64,000 nt of DNA, taken from positions 21,188-85,187 of the forward strand of contig JAJECK010000036.1 of the NCBI GenBank assembly GCA_022822085.1, read 5' to 3'. A program made the translations under genes and the position numbers. Under the pieces are notes generated by a model. It was not told where the DNA came from. It worked only from the letters and a program-made list of their open reading frames with translations, and made no database searches. Origin of the DNA: Candidatus Poribacteria bacterium. Its GTDB lineage: Bacteria > Poribacteria > WGA-4E > WGA-3G. Of this stretch, positions 9,669-18,653 are shown in pieces (position 1 is the first letter of the stretch; every line of letters starts with the position of its first letter).

Positions 9669-10847
9669 TTGTCTACTATATTCTCAATCCCTCCCACAAT
9701 AATCACTGGTGCAGGTGCATCCGAAAAAGTTGGTGAACAAGCAAAACGACTCGGTGCAACAAAGGCACTTATCGTGACAGATCCGGGCATCGTAAAAGTC
9801 GGATATCCTCACCAAATATCTAATAATCTACAAAATGCTGGTATTACCTCAACTATCTATTCAGATGTAACACCTGATCCTACTTTACAGAATGTAAATG
9901 ATGGTCTAAAACAATACGTTGATGAGAAATGTGATCTGATTGTAAGTATTGGTGGTGGCAGCGCGATTGACTGCGGTAAAGGTATAGCCATCAAGCTCAC
10001 AAATGACGGTGAATTCGCTGTATACATGGGTGTTGACAAAATCCCGAATCCGGGTGTTAAATTGATTGCAATTCCAACTACTGCGGGAACAGGTAGCGAA
10101 GTAACCAAAGTCACCGTTATTACAGACACAGAACGAAACGTTAAAATGATGCTAAGTAGTTCCTGTCTACTTGCGTCAGTTGCTCTGGTGGATCCGATTC
10201 TATCACTCACAACGCCACCGCACTTGACTGCAGCAGTCGGTGTTGATGCTTTGACACACGCAATTGAGGCGTATATCTCCAAACGCGCACAGCCGATAAC
10301 CGATGCTCTTGCTCTGAAAGCAATCAGGTTGATTTCTGGTTCACTACGACAAGCGTGGGCAGATGGAGAGAACATATCTGCCAAAACAGATATGATGATT
10401 GGAGCATCAATTGCAGGTATGGCGTTTAGCAATTCATCCGTTGCGTTAGTGCACGGTATGTCTCGTCCTATTGGGGCATACTTTCACATTCATCACGGAT
10501 TATCAAATTCAGTGTTATTGCTTGATGTTATGGAGTTTAGCCTTGTCGGTGCTCCCCATCGGTTTGCAGACATTGCAGAAGCAATGGGTGAACAGATTGA
10601 TGGATTATCCCTAATGAAACAGGCAGATGCTGCGATTACTGCTGTTGAGCGACTTGTTAACGATATTGATATGCCGCGTCTCGGAGAAATCGGTATTGAT
10701 GCAGATAAGTTTGAAGAAGTTATTGAGAAAATGGCTGCAGATGCAATTGCAAGCGGAAGTCCTGCTAACAACCCCAGACAAGCATCCCAAGAAGAAATCA
10801 TTGCATTATATCGAAAGTGTTTTGCATCAAGAACGAGAAATATATAG
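9669..10847 (+). CDS. iron-containing alcohol dehydrogenase
   Basis: A 392-residue group III alcohol dehydrogenase, a cytoplasmic NAD(P)-dependent oxidoreductase. The nucleotide-binding segment IVSIGGGSAIDCGKGIA is near residues 92-108, TTAGTGSEVT near 139, and the metal-site region includes GVDALTHAIEAY, LVHGMSRPIGAYFHIHHG and NPRQASQEEI at the C-terminus. Translation appears to start at TTG (9669-9671), preceded by TAGGAA; no ATG is available before the Rossmann-like fold. Closest named relatives would be the 1,3-propanediol or lactaldehyde dehydrogenase subgroup, but the substrate cannot be assigned. The next gene starts 10 bases downstream, so the two are probably cotranscribed. Confidence 0.9.
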   Translation: MSTIFSIPPTIITGAGASEKVGEQAKRLGATKALIVTDPGIVKVGYPHQISNNLQNAGITSTIYSDVTPDPTLQNVNDGLKQYVDEKCDLIVSIGGGSAIDCGKGIAIKLTNDGEFAVYMGVDKIPNPGVKLIAIPTTAGTGSEVTKVTVITDTERNVKMMLSSSCLLASVALVDPILSLTTPPHLTAAVGVDALTHAIEAYISKRAQPITDALALKAIRLISGSLRQAWADGENISAKTDMMIGASIAGMAFSNSSVALVHGMSRPIGAYFHIHHGLSNSVLLLDVMEFSLVGAPHRFADIAEAMGEQIDGLSLMKQADAAITAVERLVNDIDMPRLGEIGIDADKFEEVIEKMAADAIASGSPANNPRQASQEEIIALYRKCFASRTRNI

Positions 10848-10857
10848 GAAGACTCCG

Positions 10858-12393
10858 ATGTCACAAGTGCCAATTATAGAAATGCACAGCATCAACAAAA
10901 AATTTGGAAATGTGCAAGCTAACGATGACGTGAGTTTTACACTGCAACAAGGTGAAATCCATGCTATCGTCGGTGAAAATGGTGCTGGCAAATCAACGCT
11001 GATGAACATACTTTACGGACTCCAACATCCGGATTCTGGAGAGATATGTGTAAACGGTCAATCTGAGGTCATCTCATCTCCGAAGCGGGCAATGAAACTC
11101 GGGTTGGGAATGATCCAGCAACACTTCACTTTGATCCCTACATTTACTGCCCTTCAGAATATTATTCTGGCAAAAGAAACACGCAACTATGGAACATTTA
11201 TTGATTATCAAAAAGCTGAATCCGAGATAACTGAACTCTCTAAACAGATTGGGTTTGATCTCCAATTGAACACACCGATCGAATCACTACCAATTGGCGC
11301 ACAACAACATACAGAAATACTAAAAGTCCTTTACCACGGGGCTGAGATTTTGATTATGGATGAACCGACAGCAGTACTTGTTCCACAAGAAATTGAAGGT
11401 TTATTTGAATGTATGCGTGGATTAAAAGAAGAAGGTAGGAGCATTATCATCATTACACACAAACTAAATGAAGTGATGACGATAGCAGATTCTGTAACAG
11501 TCCTGCGGCGTGGAAAAAACATTACAACCCGGTCTGTTTCTGAAACAGACCCACATGAGTTGGCAGAACTCATATTTGGAGAACCTGTAACACAAAACGC
11601 TATTGAACGAAAAGATATAAAACAAATAAATCCAATGTTAAGTTTAGACGATGTTACTGTGAAGTCTGGGACAAGTAGACACCTACTGAAAGAAATTAAC
11701 CTTGATGTATTCTCAGGTGAAATTATCGGAATTGCTGGCGTTGAAGGTAACGGTCAGACAGAACTTGTTGAAGTGCTAACCGGATTGCGTCCTATAGAGA
11801 GAGGCACTATTTCATTAGACGGTGAATCAGTAGAAAACGCGTCATCTGCAGAATTACGTAAGAAAAAGATAGCACATCTACCCGCGGACAGACATCGGCA
11901 TGGAGTTAGTCTAAATAATCGAATTGATGAGAACTTCATCATTGGACGACATAAACAGAAGTTGTTTTCTCAAAAAACGGTGCTAAATTCAAGGAATATT
12001 CAACGTTTTACTATGAATGCCTTGGATAAATATCAGATACAAGTAGGGAATATATATGATCCAATCAGCACATTATCTGGCGGGAATCAGCAAAAGGTTG
12101 TTGTTGCACGTGAATTATCTGGTGAACCAACGCTGATTATTGCCGCACATCCGACACGTGGCTTAGATATTCACGCAGCGAGATTCGTTCACACTCGACT
12201 TATTCAAGCGCGTAATCGTGGAAAAGCCATAATACTTGTTTCATCTGAACTTGAGGAACTACTTGAACTCAGTGATAGGATAGCAGTGATGTTTAATGGT
12301 GAGCTCGTTGGTATGGTCAAACCGGGTGAAACGAATCAACAAGAGTTAGGTAAGTTAATGCTCGGACTAAATGCGGAAAGAGATAGCCGTTAA
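10858..12393 (+). CDS. nucleoside/sugar-type ABC transporter ATPase (two NBDs)
   Basis: A 511-residue ATPase with two fused nucleotide-binding domains. Domain 1 has Walker A GENGAGKSTLMN and Walker B ILIMDEPTAVL. Domain 2 has a degenerate Walker A (GVEGNGQTELVEV), the signature LSGGNQQK and LIIAAHPTRGLD in place of a standard Walker B. This combination matches the BmpA-linked nucleoside importers (YufO/NupO) rather than RbsA. The start at 10858 is preferred over an in-frame upstream extension that overlaps the dehydrogenase gene, since IIEMHSINKKFGNVQAN is where family homology begins. No permease or binding-protein genes follow, so it is an orphan in this window. Confidence 0.88.
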   Translation: MSQVPIIEMHSINKKFGNVQANDDVSFTLQQGEIHAIVGENGAGKSTLMNILYGLQHPDSGEICVNGQSEVISSPKRAMKLGLGMIQQHFTLIPTFTALQNIILAKETRNYGTFIDYQKAESEITELSKQIGFDLQLNTPIESLPIGAQQHTEILKVLYHGAEILIMDEPTAVLVPQEIEGLFECMRGLKEEGRSIIIITHKLNEVMTIADSVTVLRRGKNITTRSVSETDPHELAELIFGEPVTQNAIERKDIKQINPMLSLDDVTVKSGTSRHLLKEINLDVFSGEIIGIAGVEGNGQTELVEVLTGLRPIERGTISLDGESVENASSAELRKKKIAHLPADRHRHGVSLNNRIDENFIIGRHKQKLFSQKTVLNSRNIQRFTMNALDKYQIQVGNIYDPISTLSGGNQQKVVVARELSGEPTLIIAAHPTRGLDIHAARFVHTRLIQARNRGKAIILVSSELEELLELSDRIAVMFNGELVGMVKPGETNQQELGKLMLGLNAERDSR

Positions 12394-12448
12394 AATGAAT
12401 ACTCATGTTTCTAACTTAAAAAACTTAAGACGCAATAATAGATTTTCA

Positions 12449-12478
12449 TTGACAAAGACTATAGACATGATGTAATAT
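12449..12478 (+). promoter_or_regulatory. candidate sigma70 promoter, near-leaderless
   Basis: TTGACA (12449-12454) and TAATAT (12473-12478) are 18 bases apart. The expected start of transcription falls at or next to the ATG of the following gene (12485), which has no Shine-Dalgarno, so the message may be leaderless. Confidence 0.5.
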
Positions 12479-12484
12479 GTAAAT

Positions 12485-12904
12485 ATGAAAACAATGATCA
12501 AATCTATTTTCTTTTTTTGTATTGTATTATCTATGATCATAACTCACGTCTTTAGTGATATATCGGATGCTGATCTTAATAAAATCCGTCTGATTGTTAA
12601 AGAAGAAATCGCTGAATCTGAGAAACGACTCAAAGAAGAGATTGACAAATCTGAAAGACAGATGAAACAATATGTTGACACAAAATTTGAAGCCGTTGAC
12701 ACAAAATTTGAAAGCATAGATAAACGTATGACCTTATTTGCAGGTTTTTTATCAGGGTTAATGCTTCTTATTGTTGTTACAGTCGGTAACCCACAGATTA
12801 TCATAGCATTGCGTCAAAAGAATGAAAAGGAACAAGATAAAAAGATTGAAGACCTGTATCGCGAAATTGATGCCCTCAAACAACAACGCATTGTCAATCC
12901 TTGA
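12485..12904 (+). CDS. small membrane-anchored coiled-coil protein
   Basis: The 139-residue protein has an N-terminal signal or anchor (MKTMIKSIFFFCIVLSMIIT), a charged helical region rich in Lys/Glu (residues 28-80, KEEIAESEKRLKEEIDKSE, DTKFEAVDTKFESIDKR), one transmembrane helix (about 83-102), and a second short coiled coil at the C-terminus. The tandem VDTKFE unit is typical of small DUF1640/apolipoprotein-like coiled coils. No enzymatic motif is seen. It ends 9 bases before the amidohydrolase gene. Confidence 0.7.
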   Translation: MKTMIKSIFFFCIVLSMIITHVFSDISDADLNKIRLIVKEEIAESEKRLKEEIDKSERQMKQYVDTKFEAVDTKFESIDKRMTLFAGFLSGLMLLIVVTVGNPQIIIALRQKNEKEQDKKIEDLYREIDALKQQRIVNP

Positions 12905-12913
12905 AAAAACATA

Positions 12914-13753
12914 ATGATAATCGATTCCCACACACATGCATGGCCCCGCTGGCCCTACCAACCACCTGTCCCTGACGATGAAAGTCGTGGAAAAGTTGAA
13001 CAACTTCTCCACGAAATGGACTTACACATCGTTGATAAAGCAGTTCTTATCTGTGCACGGATTGAAAGAAATCCAGACAATAACGACTATGCAGCAGAAT
13101 GTGTTAAACGCTATCCAGATAGACTGATTCAGTTTGCAGATGTTGATTGTGCTTGGACGGATACATATCATACTGATGGTGCCGCGGAACGCCTAAAGAC
13201 AGCAGCTGAAACTTACAATCTTAAGGGGTATACACACTATCTAAAAGGCGATGACGATTGCAGTTGGTTCTTTTCTGATGAAGGCCAACGATTCTTCCAA
13301 ACAACCGCAGAATTGGGATTGATCGCAAGCATTGCAATGGGTAGTCAACATCACAAACCACTCCGTAAACTTGCAGCACAGTTTCCCACCGTTCCATTTC
13401 TGTGTCATCACATGGCTGGCGCACGTGCTGGAGAGTCCGCACCGTACCCCCAACTTGAACAAGTTCTCGCCTCTGCAACAGTACCAAATATCTATGTCAA
13501 GATGTCAGGGTTTGCTTATGTCTCTGAAGTCTCCTGGGATTATCCATACAAGGATACGCACAGAGTCGTGCGGGCACTTTATGAACATTTTGGTGCTGCT
13601 CGACTCTGCTGGGGATCTGACTATCCAGTGGTCCGCAATTTCATGACTTACCAGCATGCACTTGAAGCATTTCGAACGCATTGCACTTTTATCTCAGAAG
13701 AAGATAAATCAGAAATTCTGGGTGGTACACTACACCGACTTCTTTATGAGTGA
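12914..13753 (+). CDS. amidohydrolase family 2 protein
   Basis: A 279-residue metal-dependent TIM-barrel hydrolase. The N-terminal DSHTHAW motif supplies the HxH metal ligands, CHHMAGAR near residue 160 the next histidine, and CWGSDYP near 234 the catalytic aspartate; SEILGGTLHRLL is the usual C-terminal segment. Members hydrolyse or decarboxylate cyclic or aromatic carboxylates and lactones, but the substrate cannot be named. It follows the coiled-coil gene by 9 bases and is likely cotranscribed, without a clear ribosome site of its own. Confidence 0.85.
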   Translation: MIIDSHTHAWPRWPYQPPVPDDESRGKVEQLLHEMDLHIVDKAVLICARIERNPDNNDYAAECVKRYPDRLIQFADVDCAWTDTYHTDGAAERLKTAAETYNLKGYTHYLKGDDDCSWFFSDEGQRFFQTTAELGLIASIAMGSQHHKPLRKLAAQFPTVPFLCHHMAGARAGESAPYPQLEQVLASATVPNIYVKMSGFAYVSEVSWDYPYKDTHRVVRALYEHFGAARLCWGSDYPVVRNFMTYQHALEAFRTHCTFISEEDKSEILGGTLHRLLYE

Positions 13754-13769
13754 TACGGGTATTTTCCTC

Positions 13770-13818
13770 TTGACATCCAAACAGAATTCTTGACATCTAG
13801 ACAGAATAATGTTACTTT
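13770..13818 (+). promoter_or_regulatory. candidate promoter with duplicated -35 box
   Basis: Two TTGACATC units start at 13770 and 13790 in a 20-base tandem repeat. The second is 17 bases from a weak -10 (TACTTT, 13813-13818). It precedes the NHL protein gene at 13843. Confidence 0.4.
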
Positions 13819-13842
13819 ATAAGAAAAACAATAGGATTACGT

Positions 13843-15882
13843 ATGTTCAAAACTACCTTAACAAAACACTTCCGATTACCACTTCTCCAGTCATTTATTT
13901 TATTGTTTTCCATTCTATATATATGGTCAAACACTGCATTTGCAGTAGATTTTATAGCACTTGAACACGAATTTTCAGGGAAAGGTTCAACGCAAGGGGC
14001 ATTCGGTAAAACAATTCACCTTGCATTTCAAAAAGATATATATGTGAGTGATACAGAAAATAGGTTAATCCAAAAACTTTCTCCTACAGGTGAATTCATT
14101 TCGCAGTTCCCTGCCAATCCAGAAACTCCTACCAATATTTTCAACAAACCGGGACACATTGCAGTAGATGCCATTGGAAATATCTATGTCTGCGATTTAA
14201 CCACACACCATATTGCCAACACATCTGAACCAAAAGTATACATCTTTGCGCCTTGTGTTTATAAGTTAAGTCCAACAGGTGAGTTGTTACATACATATTT
14301 TGTTGATCCTGTAGATGAAAAACCGTGGGTCGCAATTCCTGCCAAACCGATGATTGATGGAGATGGAAAGATGGCATTGGGTGTTCAACCAACTGGATAC
14401 GACCGTCAACTTCGTGTTGCAGTGAATGCCGAATTCCAACTCTATGTCTTGGATTCAAAACGAGGACGTATCCATAAGTTTGATACTGATGGCAAGAAAG
14501 TCCTAACATTCGGAAGGTATGGGGCAGGTGGTGGCGAGTTTGATAAAGATGCATCCGACATAGCAATAGATGCACGAGGTAATGTCTTCGTTGCAGATAC
14601 GGGGAACCATCGCGTGGTTAAATTTGACAGCAATGGAAAATTTGTCCTTAGTTTTGGTAGAAAGGGGCGCAACGTTGGTGAATTTATAAAACCGATTGCA
14701 CTGACTACATTGCCTACAGGTGAGGTCTTAGTCAAAGATTCCAGTATATTTCGTCGAAAGATCGGTGGTTTGCCAGAGGTAATTGCGCTTTCTCCTACAC
14801 TAACCCAGTTAACAGAAAGTACACCCAATCAAGCAGAACTTGCCGAAACGATTAATAATGCTACGCGTCCTCAATACGGACCTTTTGCCCATAATCCAAT
14901 TGCCCCGGTTGACATCACATCTCTAAATCGTCGACTGCGATTACTGGAAGAAGCAGAATATCGTCGCTATTTTGACGACAGTTATTCTGATGATGAAGAC
15001 GATAAGGAGCTTGCAGATGAACTAAAACGCGCTGATATTCGGTTGACACTTCTCCATAATGTTATCTCACGGGTTCAGAAATTTGATAACAACGGCAGAT
15101 ATAACGGACGGATTATCTATGAAACAGATCAGTTGAGTGAGGAAAAGCACGACCAAACTTTTTTGGCTCTTGACAGCTCAGGTTACCTCTATCTTCGTGA
15201 TACAAGCGACTTCACTATTGCGAAATATTCTATCACCGGTTTTACAATAAAACCATCACACATGAACGGTTTCTATAGTACTCGTGTTGCCAATTTAAGC
15301 AATAACTACCTTGAAGATTATGAGGACATTGACTTTTCAACCGATGTTCAAGACAAACTCAACCAGTTAGAACTCAAGAATCTATTTGGATGGTCATATA
15401 GCCTTTCAGAACGATGGCACTTAACTATTCTTGATGAGTTGACTTATGCAGAACAAGATGAAAGGTATATTACACCTGCAAAAGAAGAGGATAGTTTTGA
15501 TTTTGAAACGCAGGCGTTAGAAAATGCATTCGCTGCAAATCTGAAGTTTATCACCAACCCAAATCCGTATCGGTATAAAGAATTGAATTTTTCTGTAGGA
15601 CGCGTTGATGGCACCACTGACCTGACGCAAGATGCCTTATTCCAAGAACAGAACAAACAACGCAGAATAGACACTGGGGATGCAAGTTCTACAGTGTTAG
15701 AGCTAAATTGGGATATATGGTCTCGGACAAATCTATGGTTACGTTATGCAAATCTCAATCCTGCTGAAACAAGTCGCAACTTTATCCGTAGGTTTTATGA
15801 TGTTTCAGGCGATCTATATGAAGTGTTTGGTAGCCGCAATGAAGCGCAGCAGTTCCTTGGTGAGTTCACGATTAAGTTTTAA
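13843..15882 (+). CDS. secreted NHL-repeat protein with probable C-terminal beta-barrel
   Basis: A signal peptide (about residues 1-36, ending TAFA) is followed by NHL-type repeats between about 50 and 310, best seen in NVFVADTGNHRVVKFDSNGK and LSFGRKGRNVGEF. A middle acidic segment (DDSYSDDEDDKELADELK) leads to further propeller strands. The last 200 residues alternate polar and hydrophobic residues (WHLTILDELTYAEQ, LELNWDIWSRTNLWLRYAN) and end in LGEFTIKF; the terminal Phe is typical of outer-membrane barrels inserted by BAM. I infer an outer-membrane or secreted sensor or scaffold. The stop codon overlaps the next gene's start (TAATG). Confidence 0.75.
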   Translation: MFKTTLTKHFRLPLLQSFILLFSILYIWSNTAFAVDFIALEHEFSGKGSTQGAFGKTIHLAFQKDIYVSDTENRLIQKLSPTGEFISQFPANPETPTNIFNKPGHIAVDAIGNIYVCDLTTHHIANTSEPKVYIFAPCVYKLSPTGELLHTYFVDPVDEKPWVAIPAKPMIDGDGKMALGVQPTGYDRQLRVAVNAEFQLYVLDSKRGRIHKFDTDGKKVLTFGRYGAGGGEFDKDASDIAIDARGNVFVADTGNHRVVKFDSNGKFVLSFGRKGRNVGEFIKPIALTTLPTGEVLVKDSSIFRRKIGGLPEVIALSPTLTQLTESTPNQAELAETINNATRPQYGPFAHNPIAPVDITSLNRRLRLLEEAEYRRYFDDSYSDDEDDKELADELKRADIRLTLLHNVISRVQKFDNNGRYNGRIIYETDQLSEEKHDQTFLALDSSGYLYLRDTSDFTIAKYSITGFTIKPSHMNGFYSTRVANLSNNYLEDYEDIDFSTDVQDKLNQLELKNLFGWSYSLSERWHLTILDELTYAEQDERYITPAKEEDSFDFETQALENAFAANLKFITNPNPYRYKELNFSVGRVDGTTDLTQDALFQEQNKQRRIDTGDASSTVLELNWDIWSRTNLWLRYANLNPAETSRNFIRRFYDVSGDLYEVFGSRNEAQQFLGEFTIKF

Positions 15883-16874
15883 TGGTTTTATCTGATATGC
15901 AGTTTCGGGCATTATATCCAGATGAATTAGAAGCGTGGCTTGACCATGTATCACACGTCTTTTCAGCCAGCCGCCAGTATTTTTCCAACCATTGGCACAA
16001 CGATCCTTGGAAGGACGTTGAAGGTATACGTGTTGCAGTTGACGATGGCAAAATTGTCAGCACTGTTCGTGTTTTTATCCGTAAGATGTTCCTCCACGGT
16101 GAACCTATTACTGTTGGTGGAATCGGTGAAGTCAGCACACGTTCAGAATATCGCAAACGTGGTTTGGCAACGCAACTCCTCCAGGATTCAATTCAGTTTA
16201 TGGAAGATCGCAATATTGCCATTTCCATGCTACACGGTAGTCAACGCATCTATTCTCTTGAAGGATGGGAAAGTGTTCCGCGTTACTACGCCAAGAAACC
16301 CCTTCTCGGTAGAAAACAGCAGACGTGGCATATCCGTCCAGCCGATTTTCAAGATAGCAACGAAGTTACGCAGCTTGCCTCTCTCTACAACACCTATTCC
16401 CGCAAATTCAACGGCACTTTCGTGAGAGATGACATGGCATATTGGACTGATTGGGTCCAGACCGAATCACCGCAGGCATGGATTGCTGAACGTGATGGTA
16501 CCATAGAAGGATATGTTTCCGTTAGAAGTCGTGACGGGGAGTTAGGTGTCAAAGAATTTGCTGTATCAGAGGAGTTGTTTGCTCAAGACAAGGGAACAGC
16601 ATTTTTTGATGTTTTGTTATCTGAAGTGATCGCGCAGATGGGTGAAGAAAGTCTTGTCGTTGAATATCCGGCACCGATTGCTGATGGATTCAATGTGCCA
16701 AATGTTCAACCCTATGGTAGTACCATGTATCGCATTATCCAACCTGATGCATTCCCACCTCATTTAAAGGAAGAACGGACTAACGGTCTACCGGAGTTTC
16801 TACATAATCAATCTGTGGCATTAGCACAAGACATCGAGTCTCATCACATTTTTTGGCAAACTGACGGGTTTTAG
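15882..16874 (+). CDS. Eis-like GNAT N-acetyltransferase
   Basis: A 330-residue acyl-CoA-dependent acetyltransferase. The N-terminal GNAT core contains VGGIGEVSTRSEYRKRGLATQLLQD (split by the acetyl-CoA loop R/Q-x-x-G-x-A near residue 95), followed by YSLEGWESVPRYY. The C-terminal half extends the fold in the manner of Eis-type proteins, which acetylate amines on small molecules. The ATG at 15882 overlaps the stop of the NHL gene by one base, so translation is coupled. The substrate is unknown. Confidence 0.82.
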   Translation: MVLSDMQFRALYPDELEAWLDHVSHVFSASRQYFSNHWHNDPWKDVEGIRVAVDDGKIVSTVRVFIRKMFLHGEPITVGGIGEVSTRSEYRKRGLATQLLQDSIQFMEDRNIAISMLHGSQRIYSLEGWESVPRYYAKKPLLGRKQQTWHIRPADFQDSNEVTQLASLYNTYSRKFNGTFVRDDMAYWTDWVQTESPQAWIAERDGTIEGYVSVRSRDGELGVKEFAVSEELFAQDKGTAFFDVLLSEVIAQMGEESLVVEYPAPIADGFNVPNVQPYGSTMYRIIQPDAFPPHLKEERTNGLPEFLHNQSVALAQDIESHHIFWQTDGF

Positions 16875-16937
16875 TGACACACCTTAAATCTTGCAGGGTT
16901 TGGCTATTACGAAGGTTTATAAACAAGTAGAATAACA

Positions 16938-17810
16938 ATGGATCTCTATAAATACGTTCCCGCAGAACGGATTGATATTTTGAAAAATCGTTTGATTCGA
17001 TTCACGCAACCACTTGCACTGAATGACCCATTTGAAGCGAACCCGTATTTCTATGAACTCGGATCGAAAGAGGAATTCGCAAAACACTATGCCGAGGCAA
17101 TTAGAAAGTTTCCTATCCGTGTTTGGGATGACTACTGTAAAGCAATAGGAAACAATCTGGGCCGGTTTGCATTAGCGAACAAAGTTCAGAACGATCCCGA
17201 CTACGCTGAATGGTTATATAAAAATCTCCATAAGAAAAACCCGGAAGACCTTCTGTTTAACTTACAGGAAAGGTTTTACAAACTGCATAACGAGTTCGGC
17301 ATTCTATCTCTCTCTGAAACACCCGATAATCTGCTCATGTGGGCGCACTATGCTGCAGGACATACAGGTTTTGTACTTGTATTAGACGGTTCCCATGATT
17401 TTTTCAAGGGAGCCGTTTCTTTACTAGGACTGGCCAAACCTGAACGTGTTGAATATAGTTCAAAACGTCATCGTATGACAGCAGAAGAAACGAGTGAAGA
17501 AACAGCTATGCAAGATATATTTTTCATTAAAGGTTCTGACTGGGAATATGAGAAAGAGTGGCGGTATCTGAAGTTTCTCACAAATGCACAGAAGAAAACC
17601 AAAGATGTCAATGATCAGGATGTACATCTCTTCAGGCTGCCCTCAAAGTGTATAAAAGGTGTAATCCTTGGGTGCGAAAGTTCTGAAGATTTGAAGGACA
17701 AAATCGCTGCCATAAAACGTGATGAACCAGAATTCAAACACTTGCGAATCCAACAAGCGTGTGCATCCGAAACGGAGTATCGTTTGGCGATAGAAGAAAT
17801 AGCAACTTAA
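16938..17810 (+). CDS. DUF2971 family protein
   Basis: A 290-residue protein with family hallmarks: LYKYVPAERIDILKNRLIRFTQPLALNDPFE at the N-terminus (cut here by description, not a single motif), SLSETPDNLLMWAHYAAGHTGF near residue 130, and WEYEKEWRYLKF near 200. DUF2971 proteins are often found near phage-defence and toxin genes, but no activity is established to my knowledge. It lacks a signal peptide. It is flanked downstream by a convergent small membrane-protein gene. Confidence 0.8.
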   Translation: MDLYKYVPAERIDILKNRLIRFTQPLALNDPFEANPYFYELGSKEEFAKHYAEAIRKFPIRVWDDYCKAIGNNLGRFALANKVQNDPDYAEWLYKNLHKKNPEDLLFNLQERFYKLHNEFGILSLSETPDNLLMWAHYAAGHTGFVLVLDGSHDFFKGAVSLLGLAKPERVEYSSKRHRMTAEETSEETAMQDIFFIKGSDWEYEKEWRYLKFLTNAQKKTKDVNDQDVHLFRLPSKCIKGVILGCESSEDLKDKIAAIKRDEPEFKHLRIQQACASETEYRLAIEEIAT

Positions 17811-17921
17811 CTTCTCAGGAATATCCAATATGAAGGAATTTGCTTTGATAAATGTTTTGATCATGCTGATGAATGCAATTGGCCACTGAAGATATTCTTC
17901 ATGAATTACTCGCTTATCCAA

Positions 17922-18206
17922 TCAAGACTCAGGGTCTGATAGACCGCGCCATATCCAATTAATAAGAAGTTTCAGTAGCCAATAACATAGATAAGATATT
18001 CCATACGCCCCCCATACGTATACTAATCCCGCAACTACGCCTAACAAAAAATAAGGAATGTTGAGGATTGGGTATTCTGCTCCACCATTTAATATATATA
18101 CAACAAATCCCCCAACTATCCCACTAATCACGGAGAGAATAACCGTAAGTCTAAAGATTCCCTTTCTCCAGTTCAGGGACTTAAGCTTGCTCCAAAAATT
18201 GGACAT
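17922..18206 (-). CDS. small hydrophobic membrane protein
   Basis: The 94-residue product beginning MSNFWSKLKSLNW has about three hydrophobic segments (roughly 17-35, 44-66, 68-84). The start at 18206 is preferred over an upstream ATG at 18230 because AGAGGT lies 5 bases before it. It sits 39 bases downstream of the DUF433 gene on the same strand. I do not recognise the family. Confidence 0.65.
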   Translation of the reverse strand: MSNFWSKLKSLNWRKGIFRLTVILSVISGIVGGFVVYILNGGAEYPILNIPYFLLGVVAGLVYVWGAYGISYLCYWLLKLLINWIWRGLSDPES

Positions 18207-18245
18207 TTTTACCTCTTTTATCAGCAACAAATGGATGCAGCATCG

Positions 18246-18485
18246 TCAAGATGCTCCCTCACGCGGAAAAGGCATATCTATCACGATGTCATTCCCTAAT
18301 GCACGAGCTGCATAGCCAAGCACCGCCCGAATGCTCTCCTCACTCAATATCGGATACTCTGCAATAATCTCCTCGTTTGACATACCACTCGCCAATAGTC
18401 CTAACACATGTTCAACACTTATGCGCGTGCCTTCAATTACCGGTTTTCCACCAAGAATTCCCGGGTTAGCGATTATTCTAACCAT
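18246..18485 (-). CDS. DUF433 family antitoxin-like protein
   Basis: The 79-residue sequence carries the DUF433 signature: NPGILGGKPVIEGTRISVE, then VLGLLASGMSNEEIIAEYP and LSEESIRAVLGYA. It is a small helix-turn-helix-like fold, usually the antitoxin of a pair whose toxin is a DUF5615 PIN-like nuclease. No such nuclease gene is next to it; the cotranscribed neighbour is a small membrane protein. Function as an antitoxin is therefore from family knowledge only. Confidence 0.88.
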   Translation of the reverse strand: MVRIIANPGILGGKPVIEGTRISVEHVLGLLASGMSNEEIIAEYPILSEESIRAVLGYAARALGNDIVIDMPFPREGAS

Positions 18486-18575
18486 AATTATTTTCCTCCA
18501 TCATGGAATTTATTAACCTTGCATCAATATTTTACCAAAATTTGCGACGTATATCAAATCGTTTCCTAAAAAAAC

Positions 18576-18604
18576 TTGACATCATTATTGCTGTAGCATA
18601 CAAT
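18576..18604 (+). promoter_or_regulatory. strong sigma70-type promoter for the Gfo/Idh gene
   Basis: TTGACA (18576-18581), 17 bases, TACAAT (18599-18604). The start codon at 18654 follows an AGGAGGATAGGAAC leader, a strong ribosome site. Confidence 0.7.
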
Positions 18605-18653
18605 CTGTTTAGATGTAAGGATAATCTCATTTGAGAATTAGGAGGATAGGAAC

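Noticed and set aside
10627..10857. N-terminal extension of the NupO-type ATPase
   Set aside because: It overlaps the end of the dehydrogenase gene in another frame and adds no family homology; the ATG at 10858 starts the ATPase fold.
17874..17963. 29-codon ORF (MQLATEDILHELLAYPIKTQ start) after DUF2971
   Set aside because: It has no ribosome site, overlaps the convergent membrane-protein gene and has no recognised family; possible relic only.
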